Part shown: one piece after another, positions 6,276 through 7,220 of the stretch
Layout of the letters: each line of letters opens with the position of its first letter
Numbering within the stretch: position 1 is the first letter of the stretch
Origin: Thermodesulfobacteriota bacterium
GTDB taxonomy: Bacteria; Desulfobacterota; DSM-4660; Desulfatiglandales; HGW-15
DNA: 7,220 nt
Reading direction: 5' to 3'
Assembly: GCA_025454125.1 (NCBI GenBank)
Contig: JALOPA010000086.1
Coordinates: 1 to 7,220, forward strand
Made by a program: the position numbers and the translations under genes
Notes under the pieces: generated by a model
What the model saw: the letters and a program-made list of their open reading frames with translations, nothing else
What the model was told of the DNA's origin: nothing
Databases searched by the model: none

Positions 6276-6737
6276 TCAGAGTCCGATCCAGCCCTTCGGC
6301 AGAGGGATCTGAAGCCATTGCACGAAAAGAAGGTAAGCTCCTGTCGCCGTCAAGAAGGATAGGGACAGGTTAAAGGCCCAGCGCCTCACTCCTAGAATTC
6401 TCAGAAGAGCGAGCAACAACAGAAACGCCGTGAGGGGATATCCCAACGGCTTGAAGAGAAGGGTAGCCAGTGCGATCGCGGCCACGAAAAAAACAACCTT
6501 TTTGGTTGATCGAGCGGCTCCGGCTGCCGCTGTATTTTCCTTGATCGGTTGAAACTGAACAGAGGAACTGATGAGAAGAGCTGCGGACAATCCCATGAGA
6601 ATAATTCCCAAGCCCAAAGGGAAAAGCCCGGAACCTGCGGCCCGAAATGTCCCGATCGGCATTTGCAACGAGAAATAGACCGTTATGACTCCAAAAAGGA
6701 AGATCAGGGTCCCACCGATCACTTCATCTCTGTTCAA
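6276..6737 (-). CDS. tctB: Tripartite tricarboxylate transporter, small membrane subunit TctB
   Basis: TctB is the small integral-membrane subunit of the TTT secondary transporter and works with TctA and a periplasmic binding protein. The 153-residue length fits the family. Four hydrophobic segments are visible at roughly residues 6-25, 38-56, 79-112 (probably two close helices) and 124-143. Family marks include GSGLFPLGLG after the first helix and the C-terminal LQIPLPKGWIGL, like the usual 'lf..lL.v.LP.G' ending. The start codon is TTG at 6735-6737; no ATG or GTG is nearby in frame upstream, and a GGGGAGGAA ribosome binding site (6743-6751) is well placed for it. The next Met is about residue 26, inside the first conserved block, so starting there would remove helix 1. 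The stop lies 10 nt before tctA and overlaps its ribosome binding region, suggesting translational coupling. Confidence 0.9.
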   Translation of the reverse strand: MNRDEVIGGTLIFLFGVITVYFSLQMPIGTFRAAGSGLFPLGLGIILMGLSAALLISSSVQFQPIKENTAAAGAARSTKKVVFFVAAIALATLLFKPLGYPLTAFLLLLALLRILGVRRWAFNLSLSFLTATGAYLLFVQWLQIPLPKGWIGL

Positions 6738-6742
6738 GGCGT

Positions 6743-6751
6743 TTCCTCCCC
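6743..6751 (-). promoter_or_regulatory. Ribosome binding site that fixes the TTG start of tctB
   Basis: On the minus strand the sequence GGGGAGGAA lies five nt upstream of the TTG codon at 6737. It is the only strong Shine-Dalgarno match in the gap after the regulator gene and decides the start of TctB. Confidence 0.7.
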
Positions 6752-6767
6752 GATGTCCCGTCTTCTC

Positions 6768-7220
6768 TCACCTCTTTCCGAGGATGTCTTCGGTGATCAT
6801 CTTTTCCACGTAATCCAGGTGCTCCATGATCTTTTTCCTGGCTTTCTTTGAATCCTTTTGCCTGATCGCCTCGAGGATTCCGCGGTGGTGCCTCATAAGC
6901 GCGTCCTTTCTCTCCGGCTTGGTGTTATACTTTTTCACGCGGAAATAGGTGTGGAAGCTGTCTTTGAGTCCCTCCATGACATGCATGGCAAGAACATTGT
7001 GGGTGGCGGCAGCGATGAAAGAATGAAAGTCGAGATCCGCCCTTTCCCACGCAGTCTCCGAAGGTTTGACCTTCTCCATTTTCTTCAGGACTCCCTGCAT
7101 TTTTTTCAAATCTGCAGGTGTCGCCGCCTCAGAGGCTTTTTCCGCACACCATCCTTCGATGACTTTGCGGATTTCGAGAAACTCAAAAACCTTTTCCGTC
7201 TGCTCCTCCAGCAGAAGGGA
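6768..7220 (-). CDS. GntR-family transcriptional regulator, FCD domain (partial, N-terminus outside window)
   Basis: This is the C-terminal 150 residues of a FadR/GntR-type regulator; the frame is open to the window edge, so the winged-helix DNA-binding domain lies outside. The visible part is an all-helical FCD ligand-binding domain. It begins with the typical 'F-x-E-I-R-x-x-I-E' helix (here FLEIRKVIEG), followed by a 'TPADL' turn. Counting from the edge, the usual FCD metal-site residues are present: D62 and H66 in DLDFH, H112 in MRHHRG, and H134 in MEHLD. FCD regulators usually bind small organic acids through such a metal and release DNA. It ends 30 nt before the TctB gene and shares its strand, so it is probably the co-transcribed local regulator. 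Its operator would be upstream of the window; none is visible in the 30-nt gap. The family call is firm; the ligand is unknown. Confidence 0.93.
   Translation of the reverse strand, partial: SLLLEEQTEKVFEFLEIRKVIEGWCAEKASEAATPADLKKMQGVLKKMEKVKPSETAWERADLDFHSFIAAATHNVLAMHVMEGLKDSFHTYFRVKKYNTKPERKDALMRHHRGILEAIRQKDSKKARKKIMEHLDYVEKMITEDILGKR

Noticed and set aside
6738..6767. Operator for the FCD regulator in the gap before tctB
   Set aside because: No TGGT-N-ACCA-type or other palindrome is present in these 30 nt; the operator is more likely upstream of the regulator, outside the window.

Overview
The window reads as part of one long minus-strand operon for solute uptake. Every gene I can support lies on the minus strand, the gaps are short (10 to 148 nt), and almost every start has a GGAGG-type ribosome binding site. 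GC content is moderate (roughly 53-55% by eye). This mix of TRAP and tripartite tricarboxylate (TTT) transporters with a GntR/FCD regulator is typical of proteobacteria and of Desulfobacterota-like anaerobes. The taxon is an inference only; no marker gene is present.

In transcription order, from high to low coordinates: the C-terminal part of a GntR-family regulator with an FCD ligand domain (runs off the right edge); a complete TTT transporter as TctB (TTG start), TctA and a TctC/Bug periplasmic binding protein; a divergent TRAP (DctP-type) binding protein that may be a lipoprotein; a creatinase/Xaa-Pro peptidase (M24) fold protein; a second, more conventional DctP binding protein; and the start of a TRAP small permease (DctQ), which runs off the left edge. 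The TRAP large permease (DctM) would be expected next, outside the window.

The likely logic is that an organic acid or related small molecule is captured in the periplasm by up to three binding proteins and imported by two secondary-transport systems. The FCD regulator may sense the solute, and the M24-fold protein may process it. The substrate cannot be read from the sequence.

Most worth a second look: (1) the M24 protein lacks three of the five canonical metal ligands and shares some positions with metal-independent creatinase, so it is either a non-metal hydrolase or a pseudoenzyme; (2) the pairing of TTT and TRAP systems with an extra TRAP binding protein between them; (3) an apparent +1 frameshift at TTT-TGA that cuts about ten residues off TctC; (4) a strong intercistronic hairpin between dctP and dctQ whose full pairing exists only in the minus-strand RNA; (5) a perfect 20-bp palindrome in the signal-peptide codons of the first DctP. 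No RNA genes, CRISPR arrays, insertion sequences or origins were seen, and there is no gene-free stretch over 300 bases.
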